The position numbers and the translations under genes are program-made. 64,000 nucleotides of DNA. Origin: Beroe ovata. Its lineage: Eukaryota > Ctenophora > Nuda > Beroida > Beroidae. This document shows positions 45,851 to 56,987 of this stretch, piece after piece (position 1 is the stretch's first letter; the number at the start of each line of letters is the position of its first letter). The notes below the pieces were generated by a model. It did not search any database. It had not been told where the DNA came from and was given only the letters and a program-made list of their open reading frames with translations. The stretch covers positions 565,127-629,126 of the forward strand of contig CAMPET010000003.1 in the NCBI GenBank assembly GCA_946803715.1, read 5' to 3'.

Positions 45851-46980
45851 GGCAAAAGGGTCATAAGATTTGTAATTGTGTCTATTGTGTCCATCAATAA
45901 GAAAATGTCTAATGCACGTCTAATGCAAGTCCATTGGACGTCAATAAGACACTCCACTCATCATGACAATTTGGTATTTTTGTCCACTGTACACCAATGG
46001 ACAAAAAGGAGACAATTTGTCCATTTTCAATGTTCAATGGACATGTTCAATGGACACAATGGACATCGACCTTGAGCATCTGGATGGACACATCTACAAA
46101 TCCGCCATTGTTGGTGGACATCAAACTGGTAATCAGTCCAATGGACACAAGGGAAAAATATTGACCAATTAACAAAATGGACACAGTGTGTCCAATAAAC
46201 ACGTCTATTGGACATACGAAGTCCATTGGACACAACATGTCCACTGGACATAATATGCCCATCTGACAAAATATGCTCATTGGACACGCAAATGTCCATT
46301 GGACACAGTGTGTCTACTGGACACAGCATTTCCGCTGGCCACAATATGACTATTGGACGAAACATGCCCATTAAGATCAAAATGTCTATTAAACATGATA
46401 TTTCCATGGGAAACTCTAACCCTTACCCTAACCCAAAAGACGTATTGTGTCCAATGGACATTTTGTGCCCAATTGACAAACTGTGCACAATAAACGCATT
46501 GTGCACACTAGACATACGTTTTATTTTGTGCAGTGGGCGTCATGTGAACAATAGACATATTGTGTTAAGTAGACACGATGAATCCAATAGTCACAATGTA
46601 TCAAGTGTGTCCAATGTACATGTGTATTGGACACATAGTGTCCACTGTGTCCATTGGTCAATACTTGTCCATTGTGTCCATTGGACTGAATTACCATTTT
46701 GATGTCCATCAACAAGGGCGGATTTGTAGATGTGTCCATTGTGTCCACCCAGATGCCCAATATCGATGTTCATTGTGTCCACTGAACATGTCCATTGGAC
46801 ATCGAAGATGGTCAAATTGTGTCTATTGTCTCCATTGGTGTACAATGGACATAAATACCAGGTTGTCAAGAGGGGTGGAGTGTTCAATGGACGTCCAATG
46901 GACGTGCAGTAGACGTGCATTAGACATTTTCTTATTGATGGACACAATGGACACATTTACAAATCTTATGACCCTTTGCC
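45851..46980. mobile_element. 1.13-kb foldback element of GTCCATTGGACA motif
   Basis: The ends GGCAAAAGGGTCATAAGATT and AATCTTATGACCCTTTGCC are inverted copies. The inverted arms run about 360 bp inward (45851-46215 against 46600-46980), sharing TAAGAAAATGTCTAATGCAC, ACATCTACAAATCCGCC and ACACCAATGGA blocks in mirrored order. Arms and centre are built of the self-complementary TGTCCATTGGACA motif in both orientations. A short CCCTTACCCTAACCC run occurs at 46421-46436. There are no genes; open frames come from the motif. Confidence 0.85.
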
Positions 46981-47937
46981 AAATATATTATTGCAGTAAT
47001 TCATTATGCACTGTATGTCATAATAATATATTTCACATAAGCAATCTGCAGATTTATCACAATGCATAGCCCAAGTATATACCTAGTAGCTCCAGTGTAT
47101 AGCTTAGTCTACCTTAGCTCAAGCAGTTAGCACTTAGCAGAGTCTAGCTCTTAATCTTTTGATGAGCAACTTACTTCTTAGATCAAGTCATATACTTGTG
47201 TTTCCAAGGATCAAGTGCCTTGCAATCTGATATTATTTCAAATAATGCCATACCATTGGCTCCCAGCTGATTATGAATTACCTAATCGACTGCAAAACCC
47301 CCTTCCCCCTCTGGAATCTCTAATCAAGCATACTCATCTGGACACCCTCTCCCTCGGGTATCATTAAGTTATATGTGAACTATAAGACCCCTCAGATTGG
47401 CACATTTTGGAAGTGACTCTGTTATGTCTATACTGTGATGTACCTACCTTATTTACAAATTGAGACAACAATAACTAAGGCAGTATGTTGTTAAGCACCA
47501 TGAAATTAGGACCTTTCGAGGATATAGCAGCTTAATAACATGCATGAGTTTCATTTTGTCCAGACCAAATATACATAATTTCGTGATCAACAAATATTGT
47601 GTGTCCTACCATGTACAAAGTTCATCCTTTTGTTATAAATTGCAGTGTTAAAATGGCCACTTAATATTAAGGTTGTCAAATGATTCGAGGAGTGAGGTCC
47701 AGTATGTGTCCCTTGTATCACTGATTGCCTTGGTAATGCCACTTGCTCTCCAGCCACTCATTATGTTCTGCTTTCAAAAATCTGACTAGAAGTATATAGG
47801 GATATTGCATGAATAGGTGCTCAGCCAGATGTCGAAGCTAATTTCTGCTACTGGAGTATCTGGGTTCTCCTCAACAAACTTTGCTAGCTATGCAGAGTTT
47901 AACTCTGAGAACAACTTCTTCTCATAAGACTTAAATT
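46981..47937. other. Intergenic, no gene
   Basis: AT-rich, with a local TAGCTTAGTCTACCTTAGCTC run near 47100. Nothing recognisable. Confidence 0.5.
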
Positions 47938-48028
47938 TTGTAGGATTTTACCCTACCGTCGGTGCGCGCGATTTTCAATCCGCCCAGGGATAAAATCCCG
48001 CCAGCAAGGGCAGGGTGAAATCCTACAA
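47938..48028. mobile_element. Miniature element family B, copy a (9-bp TSD)
   Basis: 91 bp. The TIRs start TTGTAGGATTTTACCCTACC and end in the complement. The inside carries CGTCGGTGCGCGCGATTTTC and a GGGATAAAATCCCGCC hairpin. It is flanked by exact ACTTAAATT (47929-47937, 48029-48037). Orientation is opposite to copies b and c. The 9-bp duplication is typical of Mutator-like elements. Confidence 0.9.
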
Positions 48029-48317
48029 ACTTAAATTTTTCTATTATCCTAAATTCCTAAATTGGAATTGTTTATATTTGTCCAAAAATCAACCTAAGGG
48101 GACATCCATAAATTTGTCAGATGTTAACTGATCTGTTTCTTGCGCAATGCGCGCGCCTTCATCGAAGGCCGAAATTGCGCGCGCGTCTCTTTTCTACGAT
48201 TTTTCAGTTTACTGAATATATAAGTAGAACAGGGGCGCACTTGTCAGATTTTATCTGACCTCATGCCTCAGTTTCTCGCGCGCGCCTAGTTCGTCGAAGG
48301 CCGAAACAGGTTTCGGC

Positions 48318-48422
48318 TGTTCCCGCGCTGCGTGACCCAAATACTCCGCGCGCCGCGCGTCTCCGTGGTTTCTACGACTTTTCAGTTCACTGAGTAGAAT
48401 AGGGGCGCGCAACGTGTGCACA
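48318..48422. mobile_element. Miniature element family A, copy 2 (nested, 8-bp TSD)
   Basis: 105 bp, TGTTCCCGCGCTGCGTGACC to GTGTGCACA. Exact GTTTCGGC on both sides (48310-48317, 48423-48430). It is inserted into the family C element. Confidence 0.92.
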
Positions 48423-48438
48423 GTTTCGGCCTCCGATG

Positions 48439-48515
48439 TTGTAGGATTTCACCCTACCCTTGCCATGGCGCACCTTGAAAATCGCGCGCACCGACGGTAG
48501 GGTAAAATCCTACAA
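48439..48515. mobile_element. Miniature element family B, copy b (nested, 9-bp TSD)
   Basis: 77 bp, TTGTAGGATTTCACCCTACC to its complement. Exact CCTCCGATG on both sides (48430-48438, 48516-48524). It is inserted into the family C element right next to the family A copy, with the two target duplications overlapping by one base. Confidence 0.92.
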
Positions 48516-48717
48516 CCTCCGATGAAGGCGCGCTCGCGCGAGAAACAGGTCGGGTAACATCTGACAAGGGCACACGCGCCCGCGAAACCAAGGTCTATGA
48601 TTTATCATCGACTCAGCTCGAAGTCGACAGGCACAGGCCAGGCAAGCTAAGGTCGTCGCCGCGCAATTGTAATTCCACTATAGCACGCCGCGGAGGGTAT
48701 AATTATATGGAGTAAAG

Positions 48718-48821
48718 TGTTCCCGCGCTGCGTGACCCAAATACTCCGCGCGCGCTGCGCGTCTCCGTGGTTTGGACTTTTCAGTTCACTGAGTAGAACA
48801 GGGGCGCGCAACGTGTGCACA
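48718..48821. mobile_element. Miniature element family A, copy 3 (8-bp TSD)
   Basis: 104 bp, same ends as copies 1 and 2. Exact GAGTAAAG on both sides (48710-48717, 48822-48829). Between 48568 and 48709 lies unique sequence with no gene. Confidence 0.92.
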
Positions 48822-48913
48822 GAGTAAAGCCTGGGGTCCGGGTTTATTTGCTTCGTATGCAACTATGCACTTTATTAATATTATTAAAGTGCATGGTGCA
48901 ACCGATATAAGGC

Positions 48914-49009
48914 TTGTAGGATTTCACCCTACCCTTGCTGGCGGGATTTTATCCCTGGCAAGGGCGGATTGAAAATCGCGCGCACCGACGGTAGGGTAAA
49001 ATCCTACAA
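48914..49009. mobile_element. Miniature element family B, copy c (9-bp TSD)
   Basis: 96 bp, TTGTAGGATTTCACCCTACC to complement, with the internal CCTTGCTGGCGGGATTTTAT hairpin. Exact ATATAAGGC on both sides (48905-48913, 49010-49018). 49019-49590 after it shows no gene; a 66-residue minus-strand frame at 49361 has no supporting splice context. Confidence 0.92.
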
Positions 49010-49593
49010 ATATAAGGCATTCTGGCATTAGTGATTTGGTGTGCTTGAAAATTTAGAGGCTAGTCCTGATATTTAAAATCATTTCAATTTCAAATTCAAT
49101 CTGAATCACGGAATCACCATTCATGATTCACCAATACTCATACTGTTAGTGTTTGTGACAGCGATTTTAAATTGAAATTTAGCTTTTGGTGATCATAATT
49201 GCATCTTAACGCCATGATCACCAATTACACGTTACATTAGTGCTCGGGTTTAGTTCTCAGTTCATTCATAATTCATTGCAGTCTTTTCGATCATTGATCT
49301 CACTCTTAGTCTTAGACAGGACAGTCGGTTAAGCTTTACTTGCAATCGAATGCCGATTATTTATTTTAAGGCAAAACTATAATCAACAGCTGCACGTGCA
49401 CCGCGGACACTGCACAAGTAAGAGCTGTCTGTGTCAGGTCGTTCCACTGAGACATGATGATGATCATGGTGACCCGCTGATCCTTGTTGTTGAGGGGGAG
49501 CTGCTCTCATAGAATGAGACACATTAGCGGGTTCTTGTTGGTGATGCAAGAGGTTGCACAAAACACTGCTAGTTCGTTAACCCCCTAATGGTT

Positions 49594-51929
49594 TCAGGCG
49601 TTTGTCAATGAAGTGGGAGAACAGTTGTTGATAACAGAAGGGAGGGAAACCTGTGACAGAAATTGGTCAAGTATAACTATAAGATAATGGAAGTGGAACT
49701 GGAAGATATGGGACGTGCCCTCAATGAACTACAGTAATGCAAATCACTATACTCACTGGACTGTAGTGATACAAATTGCACTGCACTCACTGGACTGCTG
49801 CAGCAGGTAAAAGTAATACAGAGCACTGCACTGTACAAACCTGTGTCATTGAGCTGAGGGGATGCATGTCCTCAAGTGCTCGCATTGTGACGTAATCATT
49901 CGCAAGGGCGTGGCACACAAACGCTTTGAGTGATCTAGAGAAACCAGTTCCACCTATCTACGGATTAAAATTGTGATTTGAAATTGTGATGAAAGAGAGT
50001 TGTCACCGAAATATTGATTCGATCAATGGTTAAACTGAATAGTATATGGGTAGTGAGTACCTGACTAAAGAGTATTGATCTCGCAGCATCGCTGTCAGTA
50101 TCGAATATCGGTATGATGTCGTGTTTACTCCGTTTGTGCTTGTTTCTTCGGTTCTGGAACCAGGTTTTCACCTGAAACCACGCCCATTTCACACACCCAT
50201 TTCACACTATGACCTACACAACACTATAAACTACACCATACATTAACAAGGCATATATGGTGCATACGATAATATGTACAATCTACAGAATGGCTCTTTC
50301 TGCCACATATTTTGGTGTCGGCCCCAACCTGTATGTCAGTAAGGTTGAGCAACTGAGCGAGTTTCTTCCTCTCACTGCTCGCTAGGTACTTCTTATGGTA
50401 GAATTTCCTCTCCAGCTCAAACAACTGTAATAAATTTCGAAAATCTATGTGAATGTGAGAGAACAAGTCCATATCAGCTGAACACTTCTCATGTCACTAG
50501 CCATGGTATCACATGGTTCCCATGGTAACTACCTGTAGGTTGGTACCACGTTGTTGCCATGGTAACTACCTGTAGGTTGGTGAAGCTGGTCCGAGGTTTT
50601 CTCTTTTTCTTCAACTTGTTGCTCTGCTCAAGCAATATCTGACGATGTAGCTGGTCCAGATTCCCGACAGAAGTGCCAGCAATACTGCTACACTGATCTG
50701 CAATTAGGGGGCGATGTTAGGAGCAAACGATCACCCGATATTTCCCACCCCCTCACACTATCACCGATCCATATGAACTGGGCGTGACCCACATACATCC
50801 CCCACGAGCACACGTTATGGTGGGTGGAAGATATGGAGTGTCGAGGATATGCAAATACCGTAGCGGCATGGGCGAAGCCTGACAAGGTGTATCATAGTAG
50901 GTGGCTGTGTGTGTGTGGGTGCGTGTGTGCGTGTGTGTGTGTGTGTGTGNNNNNNNNNNNNNNNNNNNNNNNNNNNNNNNNNNNNNNNNNNNNNNNNNNN
51001 NNNNNNNNNNNNNNNNNNNNNNNNTGTGTGTGTGTGTTTGTGTGTGTGTGTATAAGTATTTGTGTCATGTGTCATGTGTCTCATGTATAACTATATACTT
51101 CACAATTTTCTCTCGTGAACTGTTCTATTTTAAAATAAACGGAAAGCATGTTTAATTGTTGTTTACTCGACTACTATTGTTTTACGATACCCATATATGA
51201 TATAGTTTTACTTGACTAATACGCAGCATGTTGTTTTGACATGTTTATTTTCTCTCTTAACCGATGAATTGATAAACGACTCACTATTTAAACGACTCGG
51301 CCAACGCAAGATATGATCCGTGATGTTAGAGTTTTATAGCTTTGTCAGTTTATCCCTCATTTACTGTAGTTAGATGGGTTTAACCTGATCACCTCAACAC
51401 AGTGTGTCATGAAGTTCTCAAGTTGTTTATGGCATGTGACCACATCTGAATCCCTGTTTTGCTGTGGCATCATTTCAAAGACTCATTTTAACCATTTTCT
51501 ATCATTTCTCTTTCCATTTCGCATCAAGAACCGCCGTCAGTTCCATTTCAGTCCTCATCTAGGTAGCTGACAGCGTTTACAGTGAGCCCTGCATGCTCAG
51601 GACCATTGCTAGTTTTGGTATTCTCGAGCGTCTAGTATTTTTATACAGTAAAGATGGTGCATAATTCAGTTTAATATAACTCGTAAAAATTACAAGCCTC
51701 AGCATTAACAACCTCGGCCTTCGGTCTCGGTTTACAATTCCATATTACGGATAGAAATACTCGCTACTTAACCCTTCTGGATACGCCTATGATAGTATAG
51801 TTTACCTGGACTCTGAGATCTGCCGCTCTGATAGATATTCTGTCTACTCCCCGACTCCAAGATGTCTTTGATCATGAAGGACTTGCTGGAGACCGGGACA
51901 TTCTGGAGCATGCTCAGCTTGTCGACCAT
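49594..51929 (-). CDS. NKL-class homeobox transcription factor (TLX/BARHL-like)
   Basis: Six exons (51806-51929, 50570-50697, 50329-50424, 50061-50171, 49841-49957, 49594-49650) give about 210 residues. Exon 1 has the repression-type motif SFMIKDILES, like the eh1/FIL motifs of NKL proteins. The homeodomain is split over exons 2-4: KKKRKPRTSFTNLQ, then LFELERKFYHKKYLASSERK, then VKTWFQNRRNKHKR. It keeps W48, F49, N51 and R53 and has Q50. The KYLASSERKKLAQ..LTDIQVKTWFQNRR run is closest to TLX and BARHL types, but the exact family is uncertain. One intron splits it just before V45, a site used in several ANTP-class genes. It should bind TAAT-like DNA in the nucleus. The ATG at 51929 has an in-frame stop upstream in the same block. 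The last two exons are the least certain. Confidence 0.85.
50516..50566. promoter_or_regulatory. Two RFX X-box motifs in tandem at a homeobox-gene splice donor
   Basis: GTTCCCATGGTAAC (50516-50529) and GTTGCCATGGTAAC (50553-50566) both fit the X-box consensus GTHNYYATRRNAAC exactly. They are 37 bp apart and belong to a small direct duplication that also copies the donor (CAACCTACAG|GTAGTTACC on the minus strand). The donor at 50570/50569 keeps the homeodomain frame; the copy at 50533 would shift it. Confidence 0.5.
50908..51050. repeat. (TG)n tract with a 75-base assembly gap
   Basis: TG alternation flanks N at 50950-51024, inside the large first intron of the homeobox gene. Confidence 0.95.
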
Positions 51930-53506
51930 AGTTCCAGCACCTGCTAACACTGGGTATCAGTGACATATGTCGAGTATCGGGGATCTTAGTCTCACAGAAG
52001 AGAGGGCTCGAATTGTCAGCTTATCCACACGCAACAGTGGCAGATCAAGATGTAGTATGGGGGACATGACAAGATTCAAACGAGGAAAACGACTGCGAAC
52101 AATGCTAGTAATAGATAATAGCAACGTGCGGTATAAATGAAGTGGTAATGATAAGCCATGCCCAAATTATTGCCTTTGCTCTGCCGTTTCCAGCTACCTT
52201 AGTCGAGGAGTATAATTCGGAAAGTGGACTCGGGGGGCTCACTAAATGCAACATGTCCTGATTCATGACAATTCATTACAGTACTTCTAGCATGTGCGCA
52301 AAGTGAGACTTTATCATAGCTGCGTGTTTCATATTCTGCAGTTTGAACCAGTTACGCTTCACCAATTTCCTCAACTTTCATAGTTACCACTGCACCCAAT
52401 TACCCAAAAACACACGGAGACTGTTTTTAATTCTCCCCTAATGACACCATTTTACTTAACTGAATTACGGAGATCAAAGTTCGCGCACTTTGGAATGATC
52501 GGGCACATGGTTGTGTGTGTGTTCCAGTCTCGACTCAAGCCTGTTAAGCTCTGTAATAATTGTTCGTCCGTACAAAGCCGGTGCATTTTGGTGTAAGGAA
52601 GAAATAATTAACCGCCGAACTCAAAGGTATTACCATCAGTAGGATGGTCACTATTAATCGCAAGAATAGTCATAGTGTGATAAAAGTGTATGAGTGGGGT
52701 ATGCAATCAGTGCTATTGTTTGGATACTCTAGGGGATACATTCTTTGCAGTAAGATTATGCTAGAGAGAGGGCCAACAGCTATCATGATATAAGTACGGT
52801 ATCATTTTTACTCCGTGACATGACAGCAGATAAAATTTTGGAAATAATGGACATACGGTTGTCGTTGTCAATGGCAGTTGTGTGGTCATTAGGGAACTAT
52901 AATTGCCACGGTAATCGCATAAGGTCCCCATAAAAACCTCCTAAGCTTGTCGCAGTCTAGGAGGTGGATACCTAGTCAGGCATAGCAAATGAACATGAGC
53001 TGAGGCCAAGCAGTAAGCACAGTAGCTGAACAAGAGGAGAATTTGTTCCCACAATATATCGACAAAAACAATGATGCTGATAGAACTGATAAGTGCCACG
53101 CCCATGATAATTTATACGAGAAGCTGTCGCGCCGCAATTCCCCTATTATCAGATTTTATTCTTCTAACTTTCAATTTTCATTACGCTTCATTGAGGACGT
53201 ATAGTGTACGTGTTGGTCTAACACCTAAGTGAAGAATACCCAATGGCAGGTGCCTGTCTAGGTCACGTGTTTGTACGTATCAAGTACTTGGGAGCAGTTG
53301 TTTAGTCAGCTCTGAATGCTTGCTTGCTGTCAAGACGATACTGATTGCAGGCTTGATTTGTGCTGAGCCGCACAATAAGTCACGACGAATCTTGATTAGA
53401 CAGGTTTAAATCATAGGTCCAATGCTACGAGTAGCACTCAACCAATCCTGCATTGAAGAGAGTTATACAGATTGAAGAGAGTCTATATAATAGGACACAA
53501 ATAAAA

Positions 53507-53537
<31 letters not shown>

Positions 53538-56500
53538 TGTGTGTGGTGGGGGATGTTTTTTAGGGTACAAGTACCTGTACATTATTGTCTCAGTGATACG
53601 ATAATTAGGTATCTTGGTTGCGCAGGTATTCAATAGTTCAATGCAAAGATGTACGCTAATAGTTATTTATGATGGGTACATTGAAGCAACCGGATTTGCG
53701 ATTGATCCCAAAATATGCTATTTTTCATAAAATGCACTTATACCTCGATCACTATTTTCGTTGATAGTTTGTTTTATATTTAAGCCTGAGAATTGAGAAT
53801 AAGAATTAAGCCTGAGAATTGAGATGAGAGCCGTTGATAACACCGATTTTCGGCTAACTTAGGTCAGCTAGATAAGGATCAAATGACTTTGATAAGATTA
53901 TCAACAACACCCTTCTTCTTCACAACATATCGGGACAGGAATGATTCCTTACTACTTTACTACGTGTTTGACATGGTCATTGTTTAGCTTTGGTATAGTA
54001 GGCTCATTTTTCAAAATTAAGCTTTGCAGGTATTTCACTACATGACGTGGTAATGAATCATTTCATACTTTGAAATTTCATTTGCCTATCGCTCAGATAC
54101 CAACTTCATGCTTTTGAGCCTACATTTCTCTTCCTTTAGTATGATGGGATTAATGGTTATCCGTAATTCAGCATTCAACATAATTATGCGCTTTGCATCT
54201 CTGTACACTGTACCTACTAGCCTACTAGTACTACCTATAGCTCTATTTTAGGTATCGATATCTTCACCAGTTGTACTGAAAACCTTCAGGTTCTCATGAG
54301 AAGGGACTAAATTTTACAAATCCTGATCGAAAACGGCACCTAAAACTGTTCATAGAAGTAGATTTGGTCTTGAAGTTGCGATGTAAATCATTGAAATGCT
54401 GTTCTGAACCCTTTCTATTCCTCTCTTAAGTTAATAAGCCATTAGAAGAATTCCAATCAACTACAAGTACAACTACAAGAGGCAAGAGCTAAGAGTTAAT
54501 AAAGCTAAGGAGGGTATCACTTAGCATCGATAGAGAATAGACAGCCTAATGCAGAAGCACACACACACATGTTAACTGACTGGGAGGTGCAAACTGGGGG
54601 TATATCACTATAAGTACACCTTATCCAGTTCTAGCAGTACTTGAGAATCATGGAGGACTGCATGAAAAACTTGCTATATTAATTAAAACAATCAGTATCA
54701 GGCAGTATAGACTGCGTTGTTGACAATAACAAACGAGAGTGGCCGCGCGCAGCGCGCGCACACCTTGTCTCTATGTAGGTAGACACGTGCGAAGTTAATA
54801 GATCCCACACCCTATCTTACCTCTCGTGAAGAATCACACACACACACACAAACACACAGTGAGGTGTGCAGGAGTGTCGAATGGGAGGAGCGGCATCACA
54901 GTACCAACTGTTAATCAGTGTAGATGGGACTCCTCATGCCGGTTTGCAGCGAACATGATATACCGCTCAATCCTATCCTGCCTGTGGGGGAATGTCAATA
55001 TGTAAATCAGAAGAAGATGTTCGAATATAATAACCTAGCTCTTGATCGTGAGTTATAATAATCTAAAGCATTAGATTTGTCCAATGTTTATTAGCTAATC
55101 ATCATATATTGTAGTAGAACTAAGAACACGTTTCACAACGAATATTGATCAAGTATATTGTGAATGAGCAAAGCAGCAAGATGTACTGACTACTGAGATT
55201 AGATAGACACGATGTTGAGGTCAAGAAGATTCAATGATGTTATTGCTAATTTTTCTTGTTAAACTTAATCCGTTAGTAAACACGATTTTTATTGGAACAA
55301 CAAGCTTCTAGTTCCATGAATCCAATGATCGATAATTATCACACCAGTTTAAAGCTACTTATACTTGAAGCCTGCAAGTGACATATTTAGATCCCTGTAT
55401 GAACTTTTGGAATAAGTACTATTCATTTGAACATCATAATAGTAGTAGGTGTACAGAAAGTTTTCATTTGGTAAATATAATCTTAGTGCAACTGTGACTC
55501 TATTCCTAATTTCAAAAGTTTACACAGATGTGTTCGATTGTAGCACTTATGCTTTATATGGTTGATGCCCAATATTTTTCATGAACGAGCAGTCATGATT
55601 CCCAATAACAAATAAATAAGTTTCGTTTCCCAAACAACTGCATTTGTATTTTTTGATTCTATTTCTCATTCTACAATATCTAGGTTTCGACCTCAAACTA
55701 TCAGTACCACTACCAAGTACCAGTACAATTATATTCATCCTATACATAAGTAACATGTAGAGATATTTATCTCAAAGTCTAGCTAGATTGCGACTCTGCA
55801 GATAAAGCAATGTATACTGCTGGCTGGTATGCTCATTGGACCTATGATTTGCATATTCATTAGGCAATTATGAACATGCAGAAGCTTGGTTACATAGTGG
55901 GGCTCATTGTTCCGTTGTGAAGTTGCTCTCATCGAGCTCTTACCCCATAAATTTAAAGTTTGTCAAGCTTTCATCTAATATCAAGAGCTAAAAACTAAAA
56001 ATACGTCTTGATCGGTTTAATATGTTCATTAACAAGTTGTATATAAACATGGCCATCGCGGTTCTTTTAAGCCCAAGATCAAGTCTCTACGTCGTTCCAA
56101 TCAAAAGTTAGTTGTTTGATGCCATGCGGCATAAATGGCATTTTTATGGCATGTTCCACCACCTAACAAAAATAGGTCCCAACGGATTTCGACTTAAAAT
56201 GACATAAACTACCTATTCCAACCGGTCATATAGTTGTACCACCGGTTTGCAGGGTGCAGCCCTTTTTTGGACACAACTGACTATAGACTAGTTGTTCCTA
56301 TGACAAAGTAAAGTACCATCATGGGTTAGTCAATATGTATTATGCAGGTTAGTAAATATGCAGTTCGCTAAAGCTGCAAGTCTACTACAGAGCTATCTAT
56401 GTGACTAGGCTTCTGTGACAGAGTGATCAGTACGGAACCCCACGTCCCCACGGTTCCGATTCCTTGTTAAACATGCCGCTCAGCAAGGATCTCCACTACG

Positions 56501-56987
56501 TTCGCTAGGCTCATAACCATGGGCGTTCATAACAATGGATTCCTTACTTGTGGATCTTGCATTATAATTCCATGAGTACAACAACTGTTCATTGCGATGT
56601 TCTTTGTGGGAGGAGGTATAGCTGAATATTAGTATAGCTGAATAATGAATATTCTTACATATTACTTACTTCAACTATTCTGCTGTTGCATAGCATTTCA
56701 CACAAATTGTAATAGATCATTGTTGTTTCCTCCAATCTGAGTATAATTGGAGCTTCTTCCATTTCTTCTAATCGCCTGCTTTGACATGCTATATCAGTGG
56801 GTTAAGGGTTAGTTGGGGAATCAGGTTAGAATATACCCAGTATTTTAGGCAGTTATGAGTATTTTCTTGAAATTATCAAAGCTCCAAGTCTAACTACGAA
56901 CGAATAACATTAAATCATGAAATTTGTTGCAGTGTCACACATGAATGAACGATCACAAGGCTGCTAGCTGCGAGAACACACAGATGC
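51930..56987. other. 5-kb intergenic region without a recognisable gene
   Basis: Upstream of the homeobox gene on its strand and upstream of the esterase gene on the other, so both promoters should lie here. Visible content: (TG)n at 53504-53534, a CpG palindrome-like GCGCGCAGCGCGCGC at 54745, and (CA)n at 54835-54858. A TTTGTTGCAG acceptor-like site at 56925-56934 could belong to a 5' UTR intron of the esterase gene. No RNA gene or exon is identified. Confidence 0.5.

Larger units (their letters stand above)
48241..48567. mobile_element. Miniature element family C, copy 2, carrying two nested insertions
   Basis: Ends TTGTCAGATTTTATCTGACC and GGGTAACATCTGACAA match copy 1 (33410). Flanks GGGCGCAC/GGGCACAC form a near-perfect 8-bp duplication. 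A family A element (48318-48422) and a family B element (48439-48515) are inserted inside. Removing them and one copy of each duplication leaves about 128 bp, close to the 113 bp of copy 1. A partial third copy of the left end begins at 48114 (TTGTCAGATGTTAACTGATC). Confidence 0.85.

Noticed and set aside
46421-46436. Interstitial telomere repeat
   Set aside because: Only two to three imperfect CCCTAA units within a motif-repeat element; too short to call.
45878-47069. Several 60-160 residue frames rich in the MDI/CPL/HNG type of repeat
   Set aside because: Produced by the TGTCCATTGGACA motif of the foldback element; both strands and several frames are equally open.
49361-49561. 66-residue minus-strand His/Gln-rich frame as last homeobox exon
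   Set aside because: It lies beyond the in-frame stop of the predicted final exon and no acceptor joins it in phase; probably 3' UTR or intergenic.
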